Source of the DNA: Histomonas meleagridis
Lineage: Eukaryota; Parabasalia; Tritrichomonadida; Dientamoebidae
Direction of reading: 5' to 3'
Assembly: GCA_020186115.1 (NCBI GenBank)
Contig: WSYJ01000178.1
Span: 992,001-1,056,000 of the forward strand
DNA: 64,000 nt
Positions within the stretch are counted from its first letter, which is position 1, and every line of letters begins with the position of its first letter. This document shows, in pieces, positions 19,201 through 29,302 of the stretch. A program made the position numbers and the translations under genes. Under the pieces are notes generated by a model. It made no database searches and was not told where the DNA came from. It was given only the letters and a program-made list of their open reading frames with translations.

Positions 19201-21224
19201 TTTTTGGAATATTCTTGAAATTCATTTTTACTTGTTTCGGGTAACTTTAATGCATCTGGAATTGGATATTGATTTGGTATCGCAGGGATTTGTTGAGGTT
19301 TATAATTATTTAAGTTATTAATTTGCGTAAATTCTAATAAATAAAACATCGTCGATTGAATTACATCAATTAAATTTTCATTTAAGTTTATAATATCATT
19401 GGAATTTATTAAATAATTTATGTTATTTTCTTCATTGTTATTATTTGTGATTGGTTTCGGTAATATAAATGAAGGAAATATTTGGAAATGATTTTGATTT
19501 ATAATTAGAAAATGATTTATGTCACTAATTATCATATTTGTAATTTTATGTTTTGATGAAATTTTTGTTATCTCATTTGATATGTGATAAATGTTTTCAT
19601 TATCATATGCATAAAGTTGTCCACTTAATAAATTCTCATGACAATAAAAACCTTTTAAATTAGAGAATTTGATTTTATGTTGAAGTACAAAACATTCATT
19701 GATATTATTCCAAAATTCAATTTCATTATTCGAATATATTATAAACGTCGAAAATGAAATTGATAAAATTTTTTCGATTTTTCCTTTTCGTTGTTCACAT
19801 TTAATAACTTTCATCGATGGAAGTAAATATATAATTATTTGTTCATTATCATTTAAAATTAATAAAAATTGATTTAAATATTCTAATGAAAATGAATATA
19901 AATCAATTTTCTCATTAAACTTAAATTCGTTTTCGTCAGATATTAAAGAATAATTTGTTAATATATATAACTTTTTAGAATTTTTTGCATAATAAAATGA
20001 TTTAAATGAATCAAATTTAGGAAATTTGAATTCGTTTTTCTCTTTAGTTTTCGTATTATATGAAAATAATAAATTTTCTTTTAAGTATATTAACTCATTA
20101 GAATTTATCCAAATTGCATTTCCAACCAATTTATTTAGCATAATTGGCTTCTCATATGGGCCAAGTATTGGCCATATAATGATTATCCCACTTGAATCAA
20201 GTGTAAAAAGCCAATTTGATAACGGCGCAAATTGTGATTGAATAATTGGTTTATCATGGAAAAGAAAAGTCCGTGGTTCCCTAGACACAATATCAATAGA
20301 ATTATTTTCAATTAAAAAGGCTTCTGTTCCTAAATTTGTTCGATATGCAGCATATAATTTCCGTTTTTCATTTTTCCCTAAAAGGGGTAATTTTGGCGGT
20401 TGTATCGGCTGGCAATTTTCGTTTATTTCAATTTTATGGATTTTGTTTTGGCAGACAAAAATGATTTTAGTTGGAACATGCATTTTGCTATCAATTAAAA
20501 AAGGATAATGTAAAAACATACCCATTGTTGGTACTTTAAATGAAGATGTAATTGAAAATGTGGAAAATTGTGAAAGTTCCCAAATACGTAATATATAATC
20601 ATTTGTAATTGTAAGAAAAGCAGGTTTTGATGGATGAAAATCAAACATAATAATTGGAGAGCTATGACGTATGACAGTGGTATATGAAGGAGAAACAGAA
20701 AATACAAATATTGTTACAAGAGTTTTGAAATCATGTGATGCTAAAAGAGATGCATCAAAATTAAAGCTGCAAAAAGAAGAACTGGAACAAGCTTTGTTAC
20801 TACTAGTTCCAAAATCAGAAAGAGAACATTTAAATAATCCATTTTTGTTTGAATAAAAAATATCTCTACGAACTGAATTCCATGCAATGCATGTAGCAGG
20901 AGAACCTAATTTAATTGTTTTTGTATTTTGCCAAGTTGAATCTTGAAAATGCCAAAAACAACAATTTGATTCAACATCACATGATATAATATCGCATCCG
21001 TGATTTTCAAATGCTACGGTACAGACATCGCTTTTATGTCCGTTTAATATCGAAATAATTTCTCTTCCTTCATATAAAACAATAATTAAATTTGAAGATG
21101 AATATGCAAGAAGAAGACCAACTTGAACATCTGAAAATGAAATGGAATTTGGAAATTGAGAATTATGAGAATAAGAAAAATTTACTGGTTCGATTTGATC
21201 TAAAATGGCTTCTTTTCCATCCAT
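16290..21224 (-). CDS. Rav1/DmX-like (rabconnectin-3 alpha) WD-repeat protein, 1644 aa
   Basis: Large RAVE-complex protein; in other eukaryotes Rav1/DMXL drives assembly of V-ATPase V1 and Vo on endosomal and lysosomal membranes. N-terminal WD-like beta-propellers (about 1-600) contain ILNGHKSDVCTVAF and similar. The Rav1p_C helical region (about 680-900) has SSVIWCSFSSRQ, VDLVALYYIAMGN, FFSHDFKQEKWRKSALKNAY and NYEMAAALFLLV, which align well with DmX. A very acidic Asp/Glu/Ser stretch follows (about 1000-1040), then a helical part and a C-terminal propeller (about 1370-1644, ending CGDANKIIRWI). ATG 21224 follows AATAACAA; no perfect Inr is seen. It is transcribed in the same direction as histone H4, 178 bp downstream of it. 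Confidence 0.8.
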   Translation of the reverse strand: MDGKEAILDQIEPVNFSYSHNSQFPNSISFSDVQVGLLLAYSSSNLIIVLYEGREIISILNGHKSDVCTVAFENHGCDIISCDVESNCCFWHFQDSTWQNTKTIKLGSPATCIAWNSVRRDIFYSNKNGLFKCSLSDFGTSSNKACSSSSFCSFNFDASLLASHDFKTLVTIFVFSVSPSYTTVIRHSSPIIMFDFHPSKPAFLTITNDYILRIWELSQFSTFSITSSFKVPTMGMFLHYPFLIDSKMHVPTKIIFVCQNKIHKIEINENCQPIQPPKLPLLGKNEKRKLYAAYRTNLGTEAFLIENNSIDIVSREPRTFLFHDKPIIQSQFAPLSNWLFTLDSSGIIIIWPILGPYEKPIMLNKLVGNAIWINSNELIYLKENLLFSYNTKTKEKNEFKFPKFDSFKSFYYAKNSKKLYILTNYSLISDENEFKFNEKIDLYSFSLEYLNQFLLILNDNEQIIIYLLPSMKVIKCEQRKGKIEKILSISFSTFIIYSNNEIEFWNNINECFVLQHKIKFSNLKGFYCHENLLSGQLYAYDNENIYHISNEITKISSKHKITNMIISDINHFLIINQNHFQIFPSFILPKPITNNNNEENNINYLINSNDIINLNENLIDVIQSTMFYLLEFTQINNLNNYKPQQIPAIPNQYPIPDALKLPETSKNEFQEYSKKLLSIKEDIDLFGMRYLLSIINQSPNSSSVIWCSFSSRQSQIIKYLIPIINTINLSKFYIPICIHQHNLLELIVKSALENTWKTFQKVDLVALYYIAMGNQSKISKLYNVLGDGPRSNFFSHDFKQEKWRKSALKNAYSSLSHQNYEMAAALFLLVNDINSCISVITGKMHDLLTAFLILRLVEKSNYNSKNIITFLKDAKWNDDIIPIIISNLIKNNDNEILLKNVILEKNKNKNISKFGDRRIVLYEIYNYITKKNDILSELISNLLNDGLIPLANYLIHFNECPYTFVRSTFEVENKVEEEEEISEKEIMEPIQQVKTTSVFDFGGANNWDIDDDYDESDWSSDSESESDKSEKSDKNEEEKVIINEKEEEKVTIFNEFLFYQCEKFQLLYNDKLNDEEEDISFCILHFHTYINNYQKLPNKFQIFIKEQLSLFIDYCSIQFLRSIPLPLTPKQLIDLCVSLFVMIDSHKKISLDSQTIKSLPNDGFVHSILFGSFVVSLWSYLHSLLLQLISKTNEIIDYNTLDYKSCSLFDVDFTSPRFPDSVPHLLISFSQDPIFYVSTLERNRLLIMLLIFHKFLNESSYFTQNGDKNWQEYLINIRFASMLRSLKYYQIALNCPSILPHENLTQNENLLINLIQNEHVNNRNLFQSIQESSIQKLGIPPISRNGLISVGSSEVLPIQFDELKTFFALPSNPKNMIVSANKKVLKITIKGPQNIEVTEFDKTIQQIEFFELIPHPDFHLFLAVSTQFCVLYDQQLGVNLYTFQSLTHGKISCSAFSTNGMRIAICSNYIDIYSFDSSKWCSDPAISIDMKHQIIAIAWLNSDTLLAISTVVGLFVVDVLNNFIMPIELEKDWGVVTHLKVDHKNGMLVFCANGGVAGICDIRKNFEKICIYNLGCGITSISSIDNIFVISTDNGNVVMFNTLKPNETSTLEAKFKINNIQILNDRILACGDANKIIRWIANRI

Positions 21225-21402
21225 TTGTTATTTTTGACATATATTATTAAAAATTTCACTGAAAATTTTTTTTGGCGCATTATAAAGAAAAACATTACAA
21301 TGAATTCTCAATTTCGCAACCATTTCTACGCTTACGTTAAAGCAACGAAATGAAAATTTAAATTTTATATTTATCGATTTTTATTAATTTCAAAAAAATT
21401 AC

Positions 21403-21708
<306 letters not shown>

Positions 21709-21719
21709 TTATTTTTATG

Positions 21720-21725
21720 GAATGA
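21720..21725 (-). promoter_or_regulatory. Initiator of histone H4
   Basis: Minus-strand TCATTC matches TCA+1(C/T)(A/T). The predicted start of transcription is 21723, 15 nt before the ATG. Confidence 0.6.
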
Positions 21726-21957
21726 TCATTTCACGAAACTTTGGCGGCAAAGCAAATTTTAATGCCATTATGCTCCAATATATTTTGAATGAATTTTAAG
21801 TAATCAACTTTTTGACATAAAAGTGCCAATAAATTTTTGCTTTTGTTCTAAGATCTTCTAAATCATCATCAAATTCTATTACCGACAATTTACACGATTT
21901 TCAAACTTCTTGGGTTTCTATTTAATCATACTTAGGGAAAACTATCTTGAGAAAAAC

Positions 21958-22638
21958 AAATTTATTTATTAAAAAACATGTTTCACTCATAATATGTTTT
22001 TTTCTATTCCCTTACTCGTTTCTGGACTTGCTTGTGCTTCACTTTTAATGCTTGTCTTGTTTCGATACTGAATGTTTTCTTGTTCATCATTTTGCCAAAT
22101 AATAGGAAGTGGTTCTGATGATATGTCATTGGCTGTAGTTAAGTCATTGTCATCATTCATCAAATATTTATATGAATCTGAGTCTGAAGAATAAGAAGAA
22201 TTTGAATCTGACTTTTTGAAATCTTTTGTTGGTTCAGTCATGTCTGTCCTCATATCTAAAACACGCGCCATTTCACGTGCAATAGATTGTCGTTCTGGTG
22301 GGAGGATAGGACCAAACTTATCAACTTGACTGACAATTTTACATTCAATAACATCATCTTTATGAACACCTTGACTTTGCAATGTCATTGAAGGTGTTAA
22401 TACTTCTCCATTGTGAAACAAATATACCTTTTCGTTGTTAAAACATGAAAATTGTAAAAGATTTGATAAGTCAGCAGCCGTAGCAGAATACCTTGTTACT
22501 ACTGGTAAAATTGCGCCGGGTAGCCATTGAATTCTGACCTTTAATTCGTCGCTCATAGCTTCTTTTTTGGGGATTTAAGATTCTGGAATGCTTCTATCAA
22601 AAAGTTATCACATTCCGGGGATTTAATTCAATTTTGTG
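21958..22638. repeat. Inverted duplication, copy 2 (contains UBL gene)
   Basis: About 681 bp, reverse-complement partner of 8106-8783. The two copies enclose about 13.2 kb carrying the armadillo-like gene, the membrane protein, the ankyrin relic, the IBD gene, Rav1 and H4. Confidence 0.9.
21987..22556 (-). CDS. Ubiquitin-like domain protein, copy 2, 189 aa
   Basis: Same protein as the copy at 8188-8754, with an extra Ser in the linker (SSYSSDSDS instead of SSYSDSDS) and Asn for Asp in MNDDND. The ubiquitin-like part (1-75) is unchanged. Both frames are intact, so both copies may be expressed. The shared flank includes about 80 bp upstream of the ATG, which may carry the whole core promoter. 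The duplication is recent, or kept uniform by gene conversion. Confidence 0.75.
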   Translation of the reverse strand: MSDELKVRIQWLPGAILPVVTRYSATAADLSNLLQFSCFNNEKVYLFHNGEVLTPSMTLQSQGVHKDDVIECKIVSQVDKFGPILPPERQSIAREMARVLDMRTDMTEPTKDFKKSDSNSSYSSDSDSYKYLMNDDNDLTTANDISSEPLPIIWQNDEQENIQYRNKTSIKSEAQASPETSKGIEKNIL

Positions 22639-23564
22639 ATAAACAATGGACCATTGGAAAAATCAATTCGTACGCACTGAAAATTGGCGGTTGATTTAGG
22701 TTATCTGTCTGGCAAAAATTGACAGACGATCACTCAGAAAAATATAAAATTTGAACGTTTTTAGTAAAAATAACTGTAAATCATCCTTTTATATGGAAGG
22801 CATATTTCGTTTTGAAATGAAAATACTTATAATGATATAACTCAATGATTTTATATCTTTATTTCATTAAGGGCAAAATTTTACGGGAAAAACATTTTTC
22901 AAGGATTATAAAATGATTGATTAAATCTTAAACTCTATATCAGCGCTACATTTCGAGATATTAAATATATTCAAATTTTCATATTTCCTTCAATTTATCA
23001 AGTAAAAAAACATTCCTTGATTGCGTGATAGAAAATCAACTGATCGATGCCATTTAATTTTTAAACAAATAGTCCTTATCACGATTAAATTTGTCGTATG
23101 TTTCAATATTTGCTCAAAAAAAAAAAAAAAAAAAAAATCTGAAACCGTTATTATACTTATTAAACGTTCTACATTAACAATAAGAATTTTTTGCTTCTTG
23201 TTACCATGATCTAATATCTCATTCTATGCTTTTGCATTGATGGTTGCTGCGTATGCGATACTTTATTTTTGATCAAATTTCAGTTTTCAAATAATAATGC
23301 ATAAATATCCAAAACACCTTTATTTTGTTATAGCACTAACTGTTCTATGCGAATTTGAATCTCAAATTGCTCTAACATATCCAAACAAAAGAAATGCTGA
23401 TAAATTATCAATTTTAAAATCACCAACAAAAAACAATTGTAAAGAAGAAACTTACGACATTATATATCACACTTATCAACAAAATTCATTCCCATTCACA
23501 ATATTTACACATTTGCGATATCATTTTATTACATTTTACTTTGGGGCGCCCTAAATTTTCCAGA
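22639..23564. other. Intergenic, A-tract and G/C motif, no certain gene
   Basis: Contains an uninterrupted A tract of about 20 bases near 23117-23137. An 85-codon ATG frame at 23297-23554 overlaps the region just upstream of the next gene and has no recognisable features, so it is not called. Confidence 0.5.
23543..23552. other. G/C-rich near-palindrome GGGGCGCCCT at a promoter
   Basis: Lies 13 bp upstream of the ATG of the HEATR5-like gene, where the start of transcription would be expected. No Inr or M3 is seen here, so it could replace them. Member of the GGGGYGCCC family. Confidence 0.45.
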
Positions 23565-26500
23565 ATGGAAAATCTTTTGGCTGAACTCAATGAACTTCTT
23601 AGCCAAAAGAAATTACTTGAACCAGAGCAGCGAATATTACCATATCTCTTTCAATTTGATGAAATCCTTCAGTCCCAAAACAAGTTATCAGATGCATTGT
23701 TTGAGTCAATTGAACAAGTTCTCATCAAATGTCTGAACATAAACAATGGAACACTTTCATTCCAATGTTCCATTATAATTGCAGAACATTTACTCAAGTT
23801 ATATGACGGAGATCGAAAAATCAAAATATGGAATTTAATCACATCAATGACCACAAATCGAAACCCGCCCATAATATTTGCGACTGGTTATACGCTTAAG
23901 TCCATTGGTAAATATTCCAAATCTGTAACTCCCGGAGTCGTCGAATGCATATTAACACTCCCTCCATTTGAGTCCTACGGATATTTCCCACACGCGTTTT
24001 GTTTAGTCGGATGTTTTAAAGCGGCGTTGAACTCATTAAAAGGATATTCAGTTCGATGTTTTAATTTTGCGAAATATCAAATTTTAAATGGAAATGAACC
24101 AACGAAAATCATTTCGCTCAAACTTTTACGGAAACTTTTAAAGACAAAAGATATATCAATTCCCAAAATAATTCAAATCCTACAACAACTTTTCACTAAT
24201 CAAATTTCACCGTTTGTTATTGATGAATCAGTTTATGTTATTTCGAAATGTGCAATTTCTCAAATCTCATTCACAGAAAAAGAAAATTTAAATGTTCGTA
24301 AAGGGGTGCCCCATATTTTGAATGCTTTACATGTCATTTCACAATTTCCGCAATTTTTCGATCAAATTTTAAGTCGTTTTCTATCGTTACTTAAACCAGA
24401 ATTCATTCACTCGATTCGAACAGAGCTTTTCAATTTCATCATTAAATATAATATTAAATCGATTGGTACATTAGTTACATTACTTGGTTCAGATGTCCGT
24501 TCTGAATTATTCAATGAGATGGCCAAATATCAATTGAATTCCATAGAACATTTTGAAGTGATGCGAATGTTATCATTTAATTATGAAACATTAGCAGAAG
24601 TAACAGCACTTGCGATGCAACTTACTACGAAAAGAGATAATGCATCGCAAACTAAAGGCGCCGAATTTTTTTCTGATTTAGTACAAAATGATATTGAACT
24701 TTCATTAATGTTTTTAAATACTTCGATAACATATTTAGCAAATCCATCGACGAAAAATGAAATATATGGAATGTCAATAGTCTCTGCATCGATTTTATCA
24801 TCTTCGACAACAAATCGAAATGGATTAATATCTATTGTCGAAGATAATATCATAAAATTCATCAAAGAAAGTTGGAAATGTAATAACATTTTCGATCCTA
24901 TTTTTAAGTCTTCTTTTATATTATTAACGAGTTTACCGAAACGATTTGTGATCAAAAAACATATAAACAAAAACATTAAATTATTCATTGATTATATTAA
25001 CAAAGAAAAGAATAAAAAAGATATTAATGTCAATGAATTAATCGAAATTGCGAATTCAATTTCATTATTTTTAACTGTACATAATAAGTTTTTGGATATA
25101 ACATTGGAATTCTTTAGGTTAATTGTATCAAACACTTTCATACAAAGTTGGATGAATAAGTTTTGTCTCTTTTTAGTGTTTCCAATTTTGAAGTTAGAAA
25201 CAGACGAATTAAATAAAATGTTTAATTGCATTGGCGAATTAATATTAAATTCGAAGCCTTCGAAAACATTAATTACATCAATGGTTAAGTCACCGTTAGT
25301 TACTGAAACGCAATTATTATATTTAACAAATGATAAAATTAAATTGTATCCAATTTTCACTGAAATTACATCAGAAGATTTAGCGAATTTACTTATGAAA
25401 AATTTTCCGAATTTTTTCATGTCAATTTCTGAGCAATGGAAAATACAATGGATCAATTGGTTAAATAACATATGTAATAATTCAATTATTGCCGTAGTAT
25501 TAGTAATGACATTAATTAATAATGAAGTTACGCATAAATATATCAAAAAGTCGATAATTTATTCTCTTTTGAAATTTGCGTTTTCGATTGTTAATGATAT
25601 CGAACTTCAATTAATTGCTGAATGTGTCGCACGAATATCAGCGATTAAAAAAGGAGTTGTTCCAATTATTATGAATTGTATTAAAGGGAAAAAGAATAAA
25701 TGCGTCTGCTTTATATTAAGTTCATTATTTTCATATGTTAAATTTACAGATGATATAATCATTGAAGAAATTATTGTATTAAATGAAATATCAAATACGA
25801 ATTTAATATATTCTTTACATGCGTTATATAATTTGTTTAAATATCATTCAGAACAATTAAAGAATTTACCATTCACTGATTCACAACTTAATTTTTTGTT
25901 ACGTTTATTATGTAATAATAAGTCAATTAATCCTTATAACTTATATTATATAGTAAAATGTTTTAATGTTTTAATAGTTACAATTAAAGAACGAATTTTA
26001 CAATCGAATTCATTAGAATTACTTTTTAAGATTATCTTGAAATTAATTTCTTCTTATCAAAACCCATATTGTTTACAGTCATTTTATATGTGTTTATCAA
26101 CGGTATTTAAAGAATTAAAAATATCTCTTAAAGAAATTAATATAAAATATCCATCAAGTAAAGGAATACCTTTGTCATGTCAAATCGAAGCATGTAAAGC
26201 GTTTTCGAAAATGATCAAATTAATTAACTTCGTAAGTGATTTAGATTGGTTAATACCTAAAGTATTATTATTAATACAAAGAACTAATGATAAAAATGCA
26301 ATGAAATTTATATGTTCAATTGCAACGAATTTTTCGAAATTTGCAAATCCAAACAAAACAAAAATTAAAGAAAAGTTATTAATGTATACGAAATTAATTA
26401 AAATTTGTGTTTCTAATGGATGTTTACCTGAAACTGGTAATGTTCGAATAGCTTCATGTGAATCAGTTAAAATTTGTATGCTTAAAACTACAAAAATTAT

Positions 26501-28241
26501 TCTTCCAATTATAGCTAAAACGAATCCATTATTAATTGAATCAATTGATGATATTATAACAATTTTAACACATTCAATCGAAAGTCGAAATTTACATTTA
26601 CAAAATATCGCAAATCCAATTTTGACCCAAGTGATTGAGTTATTTAAAGATAAAGAAGTCAATGAAGGTACACCAATATTAATACTTTATGATATACAAT
26701 TTTTATCTTGTGTTAAATTTGCTTTTTCTAGATTTGACATTTCTGATTCTTGTGAATTCTTATTGACATTTTTGGATTTTCATATGAAATATATTAATGA
26801 AAAAGATAATTTTGATTTCTTTAATATATTTGTTAAAGGGATTTCTGAATGTGTTTCTTTGACTCCAAATTATTTTGCTATTGCTTCTAAGTTATGTATT
26901 ATTTCACAAAAAAATGAGAAATTATTAAAAATTATTCGTCCAATTCTTTCTAAACTTATGAATCAATTTTCTAATAAAATTATAGAATTTGTAAATTTGT
27001 TGAAAAATGAAAAAGAAATTAATAAATTCGAAAGTCTTTTTTCATCAATTTTTTCTGATATAATTTGTTCATTTATTTGGAGTCAATATATATTAAATGA
27101 AGAAATAATTGACATAAAACAATTTTCACGTTTTTTGACGCAAATAATTGAACAAAAGAATATGAAAAATTGGTTAATAATTTCATCAATTAATGGTATA
27201 ATTACAATACTTAAATATTTACCAGAAAAAATATCAAATAAAACAATTTGTAAATCAGTTTTTCTTATATTTAATTTATATCAAAAGAAAAATTCTTTAA
27301 TTAAACCATTGATCATTGACTTTTTAATATATTCATCAGCTGCAATTCAAAAGGATAATATTGAAACATGGAAACAATTAATGATATTAATGAACGATAA
27401 TAATTTTCATCCTAAAATTATGTGTTATTTAATAAAGAATTCAAATGAAAAAATAATTTCGAAATATGCATTAAAATTAATTGGAATTATAATCGAAAAA
27501 TTTAATGAAAATTTATATAATTTCGATGAAACTATTTCACTTTGTATTATGTTATTTTATGTTGCACCACAATATAACTTTGATTTCATGGTCGGAATAA
27601 TTCGAATGAAACCAAATAATGAAAAAATTCTTCAATTTAAATTCGAATTTTTACATAAATTATTAATATTTTTGGCAAAAGAAAAGAATTTAATTCATTT
27701 TCATACATTATCTAAATTCATTTGGGAATATTTTAATTTTGGTGGAATGAAATTATTAATACATTTCATAAGGATATTTCAAGAAGATTCAATGAGAATA
27801 TTAAATTCGAAACAAATGAATAAATATTTGGAAGATATTTATGATGATTCAAATTTAATTTTCGATTTTACAAATTTCGTTCAATTTATTCTTAATGAAT
27901 ATGAAACTTATATTGATAATTTGGATTCATTTTTAACTAATGTTATAATGTTTTATTTTCGTTGTATATTACAATATAATGAAAAAGATTCAATTATAAT
28001 GGAATCAATAAAAATAATTCGTTTGATATCAATGAATTCCGGCCCTTTAATACGAATAATTTATAAGTCAATGGATAAAGAATTCCAAGAACAAATAAAT
28101 AAAATTATTAAAAAATTCATAAAGAAAAAGAATAAAGGAAGTAAAGGAGCAGATTTGCAATTCTTCGGTGCTAAGAATTATGATAAGAAAAGTCAAAGTA
28201 GTGACGATGAATGGGAAGATTTGATTGTTAGTAATGAATAA
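23565..28241 (+). CDS. HEAT-repeat giant protein, HEATR5/Laa1-like, 1558 aa
   Basis: Nearly all helical HEAT-type repeats from residue 1 to about 1510. The N-terminus (MENLLAELNELLSQKK...) and the pattern IIFATGYTLKSIGKYSKS followed by repeats resemble HEATR5/Laa1, which binds the AP-1 clathrin adaptor and acts in endosome-Golgi sorting. The C-terminal end has a basic stretch (FIKKKNKGSKG) and a short acidic-aromatic motif (SSDDEWEDLIV) like the acidic-Trp tails of HEATR5 proteins. The upstream frame begins with TTG, so ATG 23565 is used. Coding DNA becomes more A/T-rich toward the 3' end. One GGGGTGCCCC motif lies inside (24303-24312). Another giant HEAT protein cannot be excluded. Confidence 0.55.
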   Translation: MENLLAELNELLSQKKLLEPEQRILPYLFQFDEILQSQNKLSDALFESIEQVLIKCLNINNGTLSFQCSIIIAEHLLKLYDGDRKIKIWNLITSMTTNRNPPIIFATGYTLKSIGKYSKSVTPGVVECILTLPPFESYGYFPHAFCLVGCFKAALNSLKGYSVRCFNFAKYQILNGNEPTKIISLKLLRKLLKTKDISIPKIIQILQQLFTNQISPFVIDESVYVISKCAISQISFTEKENLNVRKGVPHILNALHVISQFPQFFDQILSRFLSLLKPEFIHSIRTELFNFIIKYNIKSIGTLVTLLGSDVRSELFNEMAKYQLNSIEHFEVMRMLSFNYETLAEVTALAMQLTTKRDNASQTKGAEFFSDLVQNDIELSLMFLNTSITYLANPSTKNEIYGMSIVSASILSSSTTNRNGLISIVEDNIIKFIKESWKCNNIFDPIFKSSFILLTSLPKRFVIKKHINKNIKLFIDYINKEKNKKDINVNELIEIANSISLFLTVHNKFLDITLEFFRLIVSNTFIQSWMNKFCLFLVFPILKLETDELNKMFNCIGELILNSKPSKTLITSMVKSPLVTETQLLYLTNDKIKLYPIFTEITSEDLANLLMKNFPNFFMSISEQWKIQWINWLNNICNNSIIAVVLVMTLINNEVTHKYIKKSIIYSLLKFAFSIVNDIELQLIAECVARISAIKKGVVPIIMNCIKGKKNKCVCFILSSLFSYVKFTDDIIIEEIIVLNEISNTNLIYSLHALYNLFKYHSEQLKNLPFTDSQLNFLLRLLCNNKSINPYNLYYIVKCFNVLIVTIKERILQSNSLELLFKIILKLISSYQNPYCLQSFYMCLSTVFKELKISLKEINIKYPSSKGIPLSCQIEACKAFSKMIKLINFVSDLDWLIPKVLLLIQRTNDKNAMKFICSIATNFSKFANPNKTKIKEKLLMYTKLIKICVSNGCLPETGNVRIASCESVKICMLKTTKIILPIIAKTNPLLIESIDDIITILTHSIESRNLHLQNIANPILTQVIELFKDKEVNEGTPILILYDIQFLSCVKFAFSRFDISDSCEFLLTFLDFHMKYINEKDNFDFFNIFVKGISECVSLTPNYFAIASKLCIISQKNEKLLKIIRPILSKLMNQFSNKIIEFVNLLKNEKEINKFESLFSSIFSDIICSFIWSQYILNEEIIDIKQFSRFLTQIIEQKNMKNWLIISSINGIITILKYLPEKISNKTICKSVFLIFNLYQKKNSLIKPLIIDFLIYSSAAIQKDNIETWKQLMILMNDNNFHPKIMCYLIKNSNEKIISKYALKLIGIIIEKFNENLYNFDETISLCIMLFYVAPQYNFDFMVGIIRMKPNNEKILQFKFEFLHKLLIFLAKEKNLIHFHTLSKFIWEYFNFGGMKLLIHFIRIFQEDSMRILNSKQMNKYLEDIYDDSNLIFDFTNFVQFILNEYETYIDNLDSFLTNVIMFYFRCILQYNEKDSIIMESIKIIRLISMNSGPLIRIIYKSMDKEFQEQINKIIKKFIKKKNKGSKGADLQFFGAKNYDKKSQSSDDEWEDLIVSNE

Positions 28242-28249
28242 ATAAATTG

Positions 28250-28882
28250 TTAATAGTCTTCTTTTGGTTGTAAGAAAAAATCTTTTTCTATTACTTCGGG
28301 TAATTCTTCTATAAATGTTTTTCGAATTGTCCCTGTTCGTGTTGTCATTATTTTTATTATTTCATCTCGTTTATGTGTGTCTTTAATAAGAGAACTAAAT
28401 ATTTTGGTTGATTGATAGTCAGGATCCATAGCTAATCTTCGCTTTTCTTCAATAATTTGATCAAACTTTCGTTTCATTGGTTTAGTGTTTTCAACTGTTT
28501 TCCATATAAATTCGGCCGCGTGCTTAGAAAATTGTTCAGGTGGAAAACAAACAACAGCTGATATCTTTGGTGGGATTTTCATTAAAAAATGTTTATATTG
28601 TTCTGATTCTTCAACTGATATACAAATAATTACTATACAAATTGGAAATGATTCAGACATTTTTTGTACTTTTTGTACACCAATGTCATTTAAATGGTCT
28701 GGATAAAAAATAGAAACTGCAATGCTTCCATAAAAAGGAAATAATAAGTCTGATGTAATTGAATCTGATTCACGAAATTTTTCCCCTTTTGGACATATCA
28801 ACCTCATCTGCTGTACAATTGAACTATTCCAAAAAAATGTGCTAACAACAACACTGCTCATTATGAAAAATAGTTTAAGCAT
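28250..28882 (-). CDS. Small XPF/ERCC4-fold protein, possibly SPO16-like, 210 aa
   Basis: After a short N-terminus, MSSVVVSTFFWNSS is followed by F-R-E-S-D-S, then LLFPFYGSIAVSIF and a helix-strand-helix pattern ending ISAVVCFPPEQFSKHAAEFI. This order and the R-x-SDS motif resemble SPO16, the inactive XPF-nuclease-fold partner in the meiotic ZMM group. The C-terminal 45 residues (IFSSLIKDTHKRDEIIKIMT...EELPEVIEKDFF) fit a degenerate helix-hairpin-helix pair, as in the XPF/ERCC1/FAAP24/SPO16 family. No nuclease motif is visible. The start could be 28882 (14 nt after TCACAT) or 28861 (3 nt after TCATAA, giving MSSVVV). The gene ends 8 bp from the HEATR5-like stop, convergently. Confidence 0.45.
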   Translation of the reverse strand: MLKLFFIMSSVVVSTFFWNSSIVQQMRLICPKGEKFRESDSITSDLLFPFYGSIAVSIFYPDHLNDIGVQKVQKMSESFPICIVIICISVEESEQYKHFLMKIPPKISAVVCFPPEQFSKHAAEFIWKTVENTKPMKRKFDQIIEEKRRLAMDPDYQSTKIFSSLIKDTHKRDEIIKIMTTRTGTIRKTFIEELPEVIEKDFFLQPKEDY

Positions 28883-29302
28883 CAAAGTTTTGATGTGATT
28901 TTTATTTGAAAAGTTTATTTATTACTAACGGTTTCCCATTCATTTATTCCTATCGTTATTCGGTCACTTTTTAAACAATGTTTTCCTCTCTTAATCAATT
29001 GCTAAGTTAGTCCCTTTATATCGCCGAACTTTTTTCTCGGGATGATTGAAGTAATTGTGCAATTTCATTTCTATGATAACTTAATGCTGTATTAAATCAT
29101 TCATAAGTGTCGCTCAATTCTCTGATCAAATTAAAAATTTTATTGTAAAGATATTTCATATAATTTCTTCACTATGTATTACAGCAATGCACAAAATTCT
29201 TCACAACGTTTTATACCAAAGCTGAAGCAATTAAACACATTCGAACTTCTCAATTGTACTACAAAAATGTTTTAAAACGACAACTTAGTTGGATTGCTTT
29301 GT
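28883..29302. other. Intergenic with M3 element
   Basis: Spacer between the start of the XPF-like gene and the 3' end of HSP90. It holds the M3 match at 28927-28934 and otherwise nothing recognisable. Confidence 0.5.
28927..28934 (-). promoter_or_regulatory. M3-type element of the XPF-like gene
   Basis: AACGGTTT on the plus strand, AAACCGTT on the minus strand, about 45-66 bp upstream of the two candidate start codons of the XPF-like gene. Confidence 0.4.

Noticed and set aside
23117..23137. Long A tract as a retroposition scar
   Set aside because: No processed-gene copy or target duplication adjoins it; simple homopolymers are common here.
23297..23554. 85-codon ORF upstream of the HEATR5-like gene
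   Set aside because: No recognisable feature, no promoter signal, and it overlaps the presumed promoter of the next gene.
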